Below, piece after piece: positions 1-8,843 of a DNA stretch of 64,000 bases. Position numbers and translations under genes: made by a program. The notes under the pieces were generated by a model. It ran no database searches, was not told the origin of the DNA, and saw only the letters and a list, made by a program, of their open reading frames with translations. The first letter of the stretch is position 1; each line of letters starts with the position of its first letter. Source of the stretch: Campylobacter showae (GTDB taxonomy: Bacteria; Campylobacterota; Campylobacteria; Campylobacterales; Campylobacteraceae); NCBI RefSeq assembly GCF_004803815.1, contig NZ_CP012544.1, positions 2,033,888 through 2,097,887 on the forward strand, written 5' to 3'.

Positions 1-894
1 GACGTCATCATGCTGCACAAGGCGGGCTTTAACAACGTCGTAGCGGTGCTTGGAACCGCTCTCACGACCAAGCATTTGCCGCTTTTAAAACGCGGCGAGA
101 TTAGCGTCATCTTGTGCTTTGACGGCGACGACGCGGGCATAAATGCCGCGACGAAGTCCGCCCTGCTGCTCGCGCAAAACGAAATCGACGGCAGCGTAGT
201 CATTATTGAGGGCGGCGCAGACCCCGCAGATATGGTGGTAGCGGGCAAAATAGAGTATCTGCGTCAAATTTTTGAAAGCGGCACGGAGATCGGCGAATTT
301 TACATCAGACATTTAGCTAGCGGCTTTGACCTCTCGCGCCCCGTACAAAAGCAAAAGGCGCTAGAAGCGATCCAGGCCTTTACCTCGAGTCTAAAACCCG
401 TCGTCGCAAACTCCTACGCGCCGCTCGTGGCTAAAATTTTAAAGATAGCCGAGGGGTCGTTTTGGCTAACTAGAGGTACAAATACGCAAGCCGCTCAGGA
501 GCGCATGCAAGCCTACGAAATGCAAAATTTACGGGCAAACTCGGGGCGCAAAGATCCGCTAGAAATCCAAATTTTAAAAACGATGATAGAAAACGAGAGT
601 CTAAAAAAATTTATTTTAGAGAATTTAAAGCCAGATTATTTCGCGCGCCACAGGGCAGTCTACGAGGCGATAACAGCGGGAGCGGACGCGAACGATCCGT
701 CCGTGCGCGAGATAATATTTGAAAAATACGAGGCGTTTAAAAACGAGGAGGAAATTTTACAAAACCTAAAATTTTTTAAAACAAGGTTTTACAAAAATTT
801 ATACAAAAAGTATTCGGCGTCGCAAATCTCGCTAGAAGAAAAGCAACCGATACTAAAAAAAATCAACGAAATTTTAAAGGAACTTAAAAAATGA
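1..894 (+). CDS. dnaG: DNA primase DnaG, 3' part (5' end outside window)
   Basis: Primase that lays down RNA primers for replication and docks on the DnaB helicase. The reading frame is open from base 1, so the gene begins upstream. About 297 residues are visible. They start inside the TOPRIM domain (DVIMLHKAGF, then FDGDDAG near visible residue 40, whose acidic residues bind metal) and run through the linker into a Lys-rich helical C-terminus that fits the helicase-binding domain. The zinc-binding N-terminus is not in the window. The stop overlaps the next ATG by four bases (ATGA), so the two genes are probably translationally coupled. Family assignment is firm. Confidence 0.95.
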   Translation, partial: DVIMLHKAGFNNVVAVLGTALTTKHLPLLKRGEISVILCFDGDDAGINAATKSALLLAQNEIDGSVVIIEGGADPADMVVAGKIEYLRQIFESGTEIGEFYIRHLASGFDLSRPVQKQKALEAIQAFTSSLKPVVANSYAPLVAKILKIAEGSFWLTRGTNTQAAQERMQAYEMQNLRANSGRKDPLEIQILKTMIENESLKKFILENLKPDYFARHRAVYEAITAGADANDPSVREIIFEKYEAFKNEEEILQNLKFFKTRFYKNLYKKYSASQISLEEKQPILKKINEILKELKK

Positions 895-1877
895 AAGCAT
901 TAGTTTTATTTAGCGGCGGGCTTGATAGTATGATCTCTATCAAGCTGCTGACAACCCAAGGCATCGAAGTTACGGCGATCCATATCGACATCGGATTTAG
1001 CGGCGACGAGAAAAAGGCGGAAATTTTACGCCGCCGCGCGAACGAAGCCGGAGCCGAGTTTAAGATCGTAGATATCAGAAACGAATACCTGCGCGAGGTG
1101 CTTTTTACGCCAAAGCACGGCTACGGCAAGCACTTTAACCCCTGCATCGACTGCCACGGATATATGTTTAAAACGGCGCTTGCGATGATGAGCGCGGAGG
1201 GCGCTAGCTTTATCGCTACGGGCGAGGTGATCGGCCAGCGTCCGATGAGTCAGAGGCGCGACGCTATGGCGCAGGTCAAAAACGCCGCGGGCGACGAGGA
1301 GGATCTCATCCTGCGCCCGATGTCCGCACAGCTGATGAAGCCTACAAAACCCGAGCACGAGGGCTGGGTCGATCGCAGTAAGCTGCTAGGCATCAGCGGA
1401 CGCGACCGCAAAAGACAGCTAGCCCTCGCCAAGGAATTCGGCTTTAGCGAATTTGAGACGCCCGGCGGCGGGTGCTTGCTCACGATAGAGAGCTTTTCAA
1501 ATAAAATCAAAGATTTCATCAAATTTGACCCGGACATGACTAGCGCGGATATGCAGCTACTCCGCATCGGGCGGCATCTGCGCCTAGCAAACGGCACCAA
1601 AATGGTCATCGGCCGCGACGAAAACGACAACGCCAAACTACTAGCTCTAAATAATCCCAAATTTACGCAGATCAAATTTGACGAGGGCGTCGTGGGCGCG
1701 ACTAGTCTCGTGGATGCTAAATTTAACGAGGCTGATCTTGAGTTTGCCGTGCGGCTGGCGCTTGCCTACACCAGAGCAGACAAAGATACGGCGGTGCTCG
1801 CTAGAGTCGGGGAGCGCGAGATTTGCGTGAAGCCTTTTGAGAGCAAAGAGTCTGCGCAGGAGTTTTTTGTTAGTTAA
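891..1877 (+). CDS. PP-loop ATP pyrophosphatase, MnmA/ThiI-like tRNA thiolase family
   Basis: 328 residues. The N-terminal PP-loop motif SGGLDS (residues 8-13) marks an N-type ATP pyrophosphatase that adenylates a substrate. Cysteines C85 and C88 (CIDC) and C195 (PGGGC) form the three-Cys arrangement seen in tRNA-thiolating enzymes, where they hold an Fe-S cluster or carry sulfur. The C-terminal third resembles the accessory domain of campylobacterotan proteins usually annotated as argininosuccinate-synthase-like or tRNA methyltransferase. A role in tRNA thiolation is inference, and the exact substrate cannot be told from sequence. It is coupled to dnaG by an ATGA overlap. Confidence 0.75.
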   Translation: MKALVLFSGGLDSMISIKLLTTQGIEVTAIHIDIGFSGDEKKAEILRRRANEAGAEFKIVDIRNEYLREVLFTPKHGYGKHFNPCIDCHGYMFKTALAMMSAEGASFIATGEVIGQRPMSQRRDAMAQVKNAAGDEEDLILRPMSAQLMKPTKPEHEGWVDRSKLLGISGRDRKRQLALAKEFGFSEFETPGGGCLLTIESFSNKIKDFIKFDPDMTSADMQLLRIGRHLRLANGTKMVIGRDENDNAKLLALNNPKFTQIKFDEGVVGATSLVDAKFNEADLEFAVRLALAYTRADKDTAVLARVGEREICVKPFESKESAQEFFVS

Positions 1878-1885
1878 ATTTAAGA

Positions 1886-1928
1886 GCTTTAAATTTGCCT
1901 GATTTGTAAAAACGGCAAAATTTAAAGC
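1886..1928 (+). terminator. Hairpin after the PP-loop gene
   Basis: Arms GCTTTAAATTTGCC (1886-1899) and its near-complement 1914-1928 pair with one bulge, directly downstream of the stop at 1877. There is no long T run, so the termination role is tentative. The rest of 1929-2150 is AT-rich and I see no gene in it. Confidence 0.45.
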
Positions 1929-2150
1929 TAAAAATACTATCTTTCTTTGAAATTTGCCGTAGAATTTGCTGCAAATTTTACGGCCTTTGCGCGGATAAAT
2001 TTCAAATTTACGACACAAGCCATTTGTTTTAACTCGGCAAATTTAATTTACCTTGCGACGCATCAAAACCAAAATGATACTGGCTTTTATTTTATTTTGA
2101 GATATTTTAAGTATAATTCTCATTTTAATATAATAGTATGAGTTTTTGCG

Positions 2151-2747
2151 ATGGATTATCAAGGATTATTTTTATTGGCACAGTTTTTAAACGAGAGAAA
2201 AAAGGCGAGTCGTAAAGAGATAGCGGAGTTTTTATCGCGCGAAACTGGTGCGAGTCAAAGCAAAACGGACACGCTTTTAAACGTCATAGCAAATAGCCCA
2301 AAAATTCAAGCTTTGCCGCAAGAAAAAAGGATCGTTTTAAAGACTTCGCGCGGGATTTACGAGATAAGCAAAGCTGGCGAAAAACTCTTAAAAAGCAAAA
2401 ACGCTAGACAAAATTTTGAAGCTTGGATTGACGGCGTTTACGGAGAAACTGCGACGCAAAATTTACCAGCGCCCAAAACTAAAAAATACCTAAAAACCAT
2501 CACCGCTCTCGTCGTCCACGAGATAAAGGACAAAATGATCGGCGAAGCAATCAAAAAGCCGATAGAAGCGATAAAATCGCTCGCTCTAAAGCTCATGAAA
2601 AAGCATAAATATTTAGGCAAATTTTATGCTTTTAGACACTTTTTTTTGGCGCTTTTGGCTGCCAAGATTGCGTTTGACGTCGTCAAATTCTTTAAAAATC
2701 GCAAGCTAGAAAAACTGCTTGCAGGCAATCAACCGGTAGGCTGTTAG
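2151..2747 (+). CDS. Hypothetical protein with winged-helix-like N-terminus and C-terminal membrane segment
   Basis: 198 residues, family not recognised. Residues 1-75 (LFLLAQFLNERKKASRKEIA... then ...IYEISKAGEKLLKS) read like a small winged-helix fold. The middle is Lys-rich and amphipathic. Residues about 162-178 (FRHFFLALLAAKIAFDVV) form one hydrophobic segment followed by a basic tail. No clear Shine-Dalgarno precedes the ATG. It lies just beyond the leader-distal end of the CRISPR array and runs opposite to the cas genes, so nothing links it to CRISPR except proximity. Confidence 0.6.
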   Translation: MDYQGLFLLAQFLNERKKASRKEIAEFLSRETGASQSKTDTLLNVIANSPKIQALPQEKRIVLKTSRGIYEISKAGEKLLKSKNARQNFEAWIDGVYGETATQNLPAPKTKKYLKTITALVVHEIKDKMIGEAIKKPIEAIKSLALKLMKKHKYLGKFYAFRHFFLALLAAKIAFDVVKFFKNRKLEKLLAGNQPVGC

Positions 2748-2846
2748 CTAAGTTAACAGAAAATCATAAATTATTTATTGCAACTTTATATTTTGTCGCC
2801 CGTCTATAATCAATCGCACAGCATACTAAGCCGCAAAAATTGATTG

Positions 2847-3730
2847 CATCAAAACTCCAACGGAGTAAATTTTAACTATATCATGGGTTTCGCTCAAGCT
2901 TTAGCACCGTTTGGTTTCAAACTCCAACGGAGTAAATTTTAACTTTTGGAAGTTTTGGGAAGTTTTAAGATATAGTGGTTTCAAACTCCAACGGAGTAAA
3001 TTTTAACAGCGGCACGTGATAGTTATTAGTATGCTCAAAAACGAGTTTCAAACTCCAACGGAGTAAATTTTAACCCGTACAAGTCCTGGATAGAGGACGT
3101 AAAAGAAAGTTTCAAACTCCAACGGAGTAAATTTTAACGGGAGCTCGGGAGGGGCGGCGTCTTCTTGTTTTAGTTTCAAACTCCAACGGAGTAAATTTTA
3201 ACGGGAGCTCGGGAGGGGCGGCGTCTTCTTGTTTTAGTTTCAAACTCCAACGGAGTAAATTTTAACGCATAGCTCTAGCCGCGCAGGCCGTAGGCAAAAA
3301 CCGTTTCAAACTCCAACGGAGTAAATTTTAACTTTACGAGGACGCGGCGAGCGTAGCGGCTAAGGCATTGTTTCAAACTCCAACGGAGTAAATTTTAACT
3401 ATAACCTGCGGATCTTTGCCCGCGCATCCTGCTAGGTTTCAAACTCCAACGGAGTAAATTTTAACTAGCGCTCTTTCATTTCGCATAGGCCAGCATCGAC
3501 GTTTCAAACTCCAACGGAGTAAATTTTAACACCTATATTATTGTCGCCCTCTTCGTCTTCATAACTGTTTCAAACTCCAACGGAGTAAATTTTAACCCGC
3601 GTCGCTTACTATTGCAGCTCCAGCCGTCAAGCCGTTTCAAACTCCAACGGAGTAAATTTTAACGCGTATCATTGGGGACATCTTCAGGCTCTAAATTCTT
3701 GTTTCAAACTCCAACGGAGTAAATTTTAAC
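2847..3730 (-). CRISPR. Type I-B CRISPR array: 14 repeats of 30 bp, 13 spacers
   Basis: Repeats start at 2847, 2914, 2978, 3045, 3109, 3173, 3237, 3303, 3370, 3436, 3501, 3567, 3634 and 3701. On the plus strand each begins GTTTCAAACTCC and ends GTAAATTTTAAC. The crRNA sense is the minus strand: there the repeat ends TTTGAAAC, a type I-B 5' handle, and has a stem ACTCC/GGAGT with loop GTT. Spacers are 34-37 nt. Spacers 3139-3172 and 3203-3236 are identical. The repeat at 2847 has lost its handle bases (4 of the first 5 plus-strand bases differ), as expected for the oldest, leader-distal repeat. New spacers would enter near 3701-3730, next to the leader. Confidence 0.98.
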
Positions 3731-4097
3731 AGCACCAAAATATACATTTTTAGGACTATAAAAACTCAAAGTCTATATTTTTACGCCTTAAATTTGCATA
3801 AAAAGCAAAATAATATCGATACAAAATGCCCTAAATTTCATCATTTCTAAAATCTTAGAAAAAGCTTTATCGACATGATTTGGATTTAAAAAGGCACTTA
3901 GAAATCAAATATCCCGCCGCAACAAAAGTAAGCTAGCGCCCCCCCAACCCGACACCATACCCAAAGATGCATAAGTCAAATTTGACCGCAAATGAGTAGC
4001 GATTTTTGTGCCGCATTTTAATGAAGTAGCGACACTAAAATCAAATCATCAAAATGCAACCGCGACCTTTTGCTGTCCCTACCGACAAATATCAAAT
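3731..4097 (-). promoter_or_regulatory. CRISPR leader region between cas1 and the array
   Basis: 367 bp without a gene, strongly AT-rich next to the first repeat (3731-3860). It sits where the leader and array promoter must be if the array is read from the minus strand. No consensus promoter can be picked with confidence. TATAGT at about 3759-3764 (minus strand) is a weak -10 candidate. A C7 run lies at 3939-3945. Confidence 0.7.
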
Positions 4098-5096
4098 TTA
4101 CCCCCACCTAAATCCCTCGTAAGGCGCATCTTCGCAGATACATTTTTTGATCTGATTAGCTTCGCGGCGGATCACCTGCCGCCACGTGAGATCGCGCCCG
4201 CCCAGCGAGATCGTTTCGCCAAGCCTTGCGATCATCTTTAGCTCGATCTTTTGCACGGCGTCGTTGCTAAATTTTATCCGCCCGGCGTCGGTTTGAAAGT
4301 CCTTTGCCGTGATCTCTTTTTTATTTAGCATACTAAAAATCAGCGTATCGCCCAAAATCGGCTTAAAAATCTCCGCAAGATCGAGGTGCAGGCTCAACGC
4401 GCGGTAGTTTGGCTCGTGCAAAAAGCCGATGCGCGGATCAAGCTCGGTTTTGTAAATTTCGCTGAGGCAGACGTTATAGATGCGCGTATTTACGTAGCTT
4501 ATGAAGCTGTTGATTTTATCGGCGGGCGGGCGCTTAGAGCGGACGGTAAATTTAAAGCTTTTTTGATCCGCGATTATCTCGTTCCACTTTTCGTAGTATA
4601 ACTTTTGAAACGCCCCTTCTACCGCCATTATCGCAGGCACGTCCGCGGCAGCGTTTAGCGCCTCTATGTGGGGCGAGACGTCAAATTTTACGCCGTGTCT
4701 TTTGCAATTTGCCGCGTCGTTTAGGATGTGCGCACGAGTGATCTCGCGAGCGATGTAGGCGCGCTTAAGCGGATCGTCAAAGGCGCGGACCTGATTTAGT
4801 AGCACAAAGCCGCTTTTATTGACCGAGTTTGAGGTGTTTGGATAAAAGTTCCCGCGAAAGCTCTGATATGGGCTAAAAATGTGCAAAAGGACGTTGTTGT
4901 CCGCCAAAAACGCCATGGTGTAGGTGTCGATCTGCACTTTTGCAAGCACGTAAATTTCATCGATCGCATTTATCGGCAAAATTTTACTAGCGACGACCGC
5001 GCCTGCATCGTCAAATTTATCAAAATAGATATTGTTATCTTGCCTGCGAAGCCTGCCTGCGCTCAAAATAAAATGCGTCCTATCGCTTTTTTGCAT
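4098..5096 (-). CDS. cas1: CRISPR integrase Cas1
   Basis: 332 residues, the usual length for type I-B Cas1, the nuclease/integrase that inserts spacers at the leader end. Hallmarks seen: a beta-rich N-terminus with EIYVLAKVQIDTYTMAFLADNNV, then EGAFQKLYYEKWNE, which carries the catalytic Glu, and GFLHEPNYRALSLHLDLAEIFKP with the catalytic His and acidic residue. RBS AAGGAACAAAG precedes the ATG. It is the last cas gene and its 3' end abuts the leader. Gene order here is cas4-cas2-cas1, whereas cas4-cas1-cas2 is more usual. Confidence 0.97.
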   Translation of the reverse strand: MQKSDRTHFILSAGRLRRQDNNIYFDKFDDAGAVVASKILPINAIDEIYVLAKVQIDTYTMAFLADNNVLLHIFSPYQSFRGNFYPNTSNSVNKSGFVLLNQVRAFDDPLKRAYIAREITRAHILNDAANCKRHGVKFDVSPHIEALNAAADVPAIMAVEGAFQKLYYEKWNEIIADQKSFKFTVRSKRPPADKINSFISYVNTRIYNVCLSEIYKTELDPRIGFLHEPNYRALSLHLDLAEIFKPILGDTLIFSMLNKKEITAKDFQTDAGRIKFSNDAVQKIELKMIARLGETISLGGRDLTWRQVIRREANQIKKCICEDAPYEGFRWG

Positions 5097-5165
5097 CTTT
5101 GTTCCTTAAATTTAGCCGGGATTTTAAGTGTCGCCGTCAAATTCGGCAAATTTACGCGAGCAAAT

Positions 5166-5444
5166 TTAACTAAACAGCGCGCCGCTTTTATCCTGTCCGA
5201 TGACTATACGCTTGGAATACTTCAGCGAATTAAACGTGTAAATCACGATAGAATCAAGCTGCGGGGCGCACTCTTTTTGCAGCATTGTGCTTAGTTTTTT
5301 AAAATCGCTCTCGCGGATTTCGCCTTCAAAAACGGAAAACTGCACTCGCGGCAAAAACTTCTCGACCCCCTTTCTGATGCGGTTTGCGTTGTTTTTCTCT
5401 TTTTGCTCGGCGCCGGCGATGTCGTAAAATAAAATCACGTACAT
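5166..5444 (-). CDS. cas2: CRISPR adaptation protein Cas2
   Basis: 92 residues from the ATG at 5444, giving the canonical Cas2 opening MYVILFYDIAG with the conserved Asp at residue 8 in the ferredoxin-like fold, then FLPRVQFSVFEGEI and SIVIYTF. An in-frame TTG at 5468 would add eight basic residues that no Cas2 needs, so I prefer the ATG. Cas2 is the structural partner of Cas1 in the integrase complex. It lies 11 bp after cas4 and 69 bp before cas1. Confidence 0.95.
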   Translation of the reverse strand: MYVILFYDIAGAEQKEKNNANRIRKGVEKFLPRVQFSVFEGEIRESDFKKLSTMLQKECAPQLDSIVIYTFNSLKYSKRIVIGQDKSGALFS

Positions 5445-5455
5445 TTTTCTAAATT

Positions 5456-5956
5456 TCAACTTGCGCAATATCCGCTATAAGCGCAGTTTGTGCAAAATTT
5501 ACCCTGCGTAAATTTCGGCGGCCGCTCCAGGTTTGTGAGTGCCGTTATCTCGCTTAAAATTTGCTCGATTAGAGCGAAATTTTCGCTGCTATCATCCACC
5601 AAAATCACCTTTTTGCCGCTGATTAATTTGCCTTTTACCTCTTTTAAATTTAAGCCCGTTTTTAAAAGATAGACGTAAAAAAGTAGCTGCATCTTGCCCG
5701 CAAGCTCGTTTTTTAGGCTCTTTTTGTATTCGGTGATGAGATAATGTCCGCGCTGCTTGGAAAGTTTGTCGAATTTTAAATTTGAAAATGCAAAGTCCTG
5801 CAAATTGCTCTCTTTGATCTCCGCTAGCGCCTTGCCCATCAGCACGTTTTCATCCTCCTGATCTGCGTGGATATGGTGAGCGTAAAGCCACGCCTCGCGC
5901 TTACAGGTGACGTAATAATTAACAAGCGTGCCGGTAATTTGGTCTTTGCAAAACAT
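5456..5956 (-). CDS. cas4: CRISPR-associated exonuclease Cas4
   Basis: 166 residues, RecB-family nuclease that trims and orients prespacers. C18 and the C-terminal trio C155, C158 and C164 (CTNCAYSGYC) are the four Fe-S ligands. The nuclease E-x-K signature is visible in LITEYKKS. Its start codon shares one base with the cas3 stop (TAATG), so the genes are coupled. Assignment is firm. Confidence 0.95.
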   Translation of the reverse strand: MFCKDQITGTLVNYYVTCKREAWLYAHHIHADQEDENVLMGKALAEIKESNLQDFAFSNLKFDKLSKQRGHYLITEYKKSLKNELAGKMQLLFYVYLLKTGLNLKEVKGKLISGKKVILVDDSSENFALIEQILSEITALTNLERPPKFTQGKFCTNCAYSGYCAS

Positions 5957-8154
5957 TAGTCAAATACCTCATCCGTGATGTCCAAATTCGTATCTTTTTT
6001 AAGCCCGTAATCCGTGCTATAAAAATAAGACGAGCCAAACGGCAGATAAAACATATCCTTTAGTCCGCGTATTTGCCTTAAATTGGGCGTCAATTTCTCT
6101 TTATCTTTAAACGTTACGTTTATGCTAAATTTCGATAACTTTCTGATGTGATTTTTTAAAATATCTCGTATCGTAAATTCGTTATTTTGGCTATTTTTAA
6201 TTTCGATAATCTTAGCTTCAAAATCCTTGATAAAATTTTCTTCGGGCTCGATTATTAGCGTTTGTTTGCAGTTATCGTTCATAATTTCTTCGATTTTTTG
6301 GTTTATATTTTCGAATTCTAGCTTTTTTATCTCGCTTTGTATATATAAATTTTCCAGTTGATCGCTGATTTTCTGAAAATACAAATTTGAAATTTCTAAA
6401 ATTTCACTCTCTCGCACCTCTCTTTGTTTGAAAATTTCTAAAATCGCTTTGCTTACTTTCTGCAAATCGCCATAAATCAAATTTGTAAATTTACTTATTT
6501 CGGCAAAGACGTATAGCTCGCCACAAATTTCTCCAAAATGCCTATTTACGCGCCCTGCGGTCTGTATGATCGAGCTAATGGGCGCAACTTCGCGAAATCC
6601 AACGTCAAAATCAAGATCCACTCCCGCCTCGATAGACTGCGTGGAAATTAGTAAAATTTTACTTGCAAGCGGATCGTCTTTATTTGTATTTATTGCACAC
6701 CTTACCGCTTCGATAGTAGCGCGTTTGTGATCATCATACATATATCCGTTTAGGCAAAAGCAGCTAAATTTATCTCTTAGTTTTACGAACAGCTCCTGTG
6801 CTTTTTTGATCGTATTGACGACGACGAGGGTATTTTTATCTCTTGCGGTTTCGCAAATTTTCTCTAAAAGCCCCTCTTCGCCGCTTATATCAAGCCATTT
6901 TATAACGTATCTATCCTGCCTTGAAAAATACTCTAAATTTGAAATTTCTTTAAAATTTTCGCTTTTAATAACCGGCATCGTCGCCGACATAAATATAAAA
7001 ATAGTGCCGAGCCGCTGCGAGATGATCTCGCAAAGCAGGATAAAATCTTTTCTAAAATTATATGGGATTGCTTGCGCCTCGTCGATGATAACGACGCTAT
7101 TTTTGAGCTGATTAAATTTGACGTTGTCTTTGTTTTTATTGCCAAATAGCGCAAATATAAGCTGATAAAGCGTAGTTACGTTTATCTCGCCGCTAAAAGA
7201 TTCCATCAAAAATTTGATCTTAGAGTACCTATCATCTTCGGTCAGATTTTTTTCGTCTATCGTCGTTTTGTGGTGAGCCTTGCCAACCGAAATATCGCTA
7301 TTTTTATAAATTTTCGCAATTATATCGTAGGTTTGATCGATTATCGAAGTAAAAGGAAGCGCATAAATTATGCGAGATTTATTAAATTTTAGGGCAAAAT
7401 TTAGAGCAGTCAAGGTCTTGCCGTATCCAGTCGGCGCGGTCAAAGTAAAAAGTTTGTAATTTTCGTCAAAATTGTTTAAAACAAAATTTCTAAACTCATC
7501 TCGCTTTTTATTCGGCGGTAATGTTTTGATATCGCTCTCTAAAACATCTACCGGTATATCTTTGGTTTCCTGTTTTGGCATGCTAAAGATAGCCTCAAAT
7601 TTATCGCTATAAACCAAATTTGAGTATAGGCTTTTGAAATTTATGAAATCCTCATAAGTAAATTTGTGTTTATACTGCAATAAAATTAAGTATTGACGAA
7701 GCTTTTCCGCTCTATCTAAAAACTCATCCTTTTTTGTAGATAATCCCGAATAAACCTGGGTATTTTTAGCGGCGTTAACTACTTCTTCCCAATATTCTAG
7801 CTCTTTTAAATTTTTAAAAAATTTATTAGCATCTCGAGCTAATGTCATTAAATTTACGGCATCGCCGTGGTGCGAAACGATGGCAAGAAAGCCAAACAGA
7901 GTCGGTATTTCATCAAATTTGGAGTTTAGCAAGAAAAAATATGCCGACAGAAATGAGTGGTTTTTATCCAGCTTGTCGTTTGAGGTGTCTCTGATGTAAA
8001 TTTGAAAATTATTTTTTAGTTTTGCGATATCGTGATAGAGCTTGACCTGCTTATCCAGCTCTTCATCGCCGGCAGAGATCATATTTTTTATATGATTTTC
8101 TAAAAGTTTATTTGGATGAGACCAAAACTCGTCAAATAAAATAGACTCTTTCAT
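5956..8154 (-). CDS. cas3: CRISPR helicase-nuclease Cas3 (HD + DExH)
   Basis: 732 residues, the effector that Cascade recruits to unwind and degrade target DNA. The N-terminal HD nuclease shows YHDIAK (H41-D42) and SHHGD near residue 93. The SF2 helicase follows: Walker A TAPTGYGKT near 241, DEAQ box VVIIDEAQAIP near 355, SATMP motif III, and motif VI IIQTAGRVNRHFG. All key residues appear intact, so the enzyme is probably active. The ATG lies inside the 3' end of cas5 (23-bp overlap). Confidence 0.97.
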   Translation of the reverse strand: MKESILFDEFWSHPNKLLENHIKNMISAGDEELDKQVKLYHDIAKLKNNFQIYIRDTSNDKLDKNHSFLSAYFFLLNSKFDEIPTLFGFLAIVSHHGDAVNLMTLARDANKFFKNLKELEYWEEVVNAAKNTQVYSGLSTKKDEFLDRAEKLRQYLILLQYKHKFTYEDFINFKSLYSNLVYSDKFEAIFSMPKQETKDIPVDVLESDIKTLPPNKKRDEFRNFVLNNFDENYKLFTLTAPTGYGKTLTALNFALKFNKSRIIYALPFTSIIDQTYDIIAKIYKNSDISVGKAHHKTTIDEKNLTEDDRYSKIKFLMESFSGEINVTTLYQLIFALFGNKNKDNVKFNQLKNSVVIIDEAQAIPYNFRKDFILLCEIISQRLGTIFIFMSATMPVIKSENFKEISNLEYFSRQDRYVIKWLDISGEEGLLEKICETARDKNTLVVVNTIKKAQELFVKLRDKFSCFCLNGYMYDDHKRATIEAVRCAINTNKDDPLASKILLISTQSIEAGVDLDFDVGFREVAPISSIIQTAGRVNRHFGEICGELYVFAEISKFTNLIYGDLQKVSKAILEIFKQREVRESEILEISNLYFQKISDQLENLYIQSEIKKLEFENINQKIEEIMNDNCKQTLIIEPEENFIKDFEAKIIEIKNSQNNEFTIRDILKNHIRKLSKFSINVTFKDKEKLTPNLRQIRGLKDMFYLPFGSSYFYSTDYGLKKDTNLDITDEVFD

Positions 8155-8842
8155 CGTTTATCTGATATATATTTCCATGGTTTTTAGATTTTATAGCTTC
8201 TTTGCCGTTTATTTCCATTACAAAGTCTTTAAAATCTTTAAAAATTCGCCCATTTTCGCAGTCGCAAGGCATTCTAACCGTAGTTAATTTCGCATTTTCA
8301 TTAATACCATCAAAAACAAAATCTTCCATAAGCGTAAATGTATCTATAAAACTTTCGTCTTGAGCTATTTTTTCACATATTTCTATATAGATCCAGCTAA
8401 AATCGGCTATGCAAAAGTTTATCCCAAGATACGGCGTAAAGGCAGTTTTGTGCTCTTTTAAATTTGAAATTATCTTATCCCGGTAGCTTTGCTCTAAATT
8501 CTCTAAATTTAAAAATACGACATAAGACGGCGAGCAGATGAGCTCTCTGTAAAACTGCTTTTTCTCCTTGGCGTTTTGATAGCCTTCCTCTATGTGCATA
8601 TTGCTTGAGAGGGCAAATTTTATGCCGTTAAAAACAAAACTCTTTTTTAAAATTTGCCTATCTATTTTTACGCTGTATTTGATGCTAGATAGCTTAAAAT
8701 ACTCCTCCTCGCCTATAACGGCGCCTAAAAAGCCCATTATAGCGGTCTTTGGCGGCACCGGATAGGTTAAGCTAGAATAAATCGTTGCCGGATGCGAAAA
8801 ATGAGCGTAATCGCCGAATAATCTAAAAGCAATAATGCTCAT
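8132..8842 (-). CDS. cas5b: Cascade subunit Cas5 (type I-B)
   Basis: 236 residues. The N-terminal RAMP region AFRLFGDYAHFSHPATIYSSLTYPVPPKTAIMGFLGA is the classic Cas5 signature. Cas5 caps the 5' handle of the crRNA in Cascade. One base separates it from the cas7 stop and its 3' end overlaps cas3, consistent with a single polycistronic unit. Confidence 0.95.
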   Translation of the reverse strand: MSIIAFRLFGDYAHFSHPATIYSSLTYPVPPKTAIMGFLGAVIGEEEYFKLSSIKYSVKIDRQILKKSFVFNGIKFALSSNMHIEEGYQNAKEKKQFYRELICSPSYVVFLNLENLEQSYRDKIISNLKEHKTAFTPYLGINFCIADFSWIYIEICEKIAQDESFIDTFTLMEDFVFDGINENAKLTTVRMPCDCENGRIFKDFKDFVMEINGKEAIKSKNHGNIYQINDERVYFI

Positions 8843-8843
8843 T

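Noticed and set aside
1947..2141. 64-codon plus frame in the gap before 2151
   Set aside because: No RBS, AAATTT-type composition and no protein features.
2805..2810. Plus-strand TATAAT just before the array
   Set aside because: Best upstream -35 is 21 bp away; it would transcribe the array antisense, against the handle orientation.
3939..3945. C7 tract as a phase-variation site
   Set aside because: It lies in the noncoding leader region, not in or before a gene whose frame or promoter it would switch.
4008..5294. Plus-strand frames opposite cas1 and cas2
   Set aside because: Shadows of the conserved cas genes.
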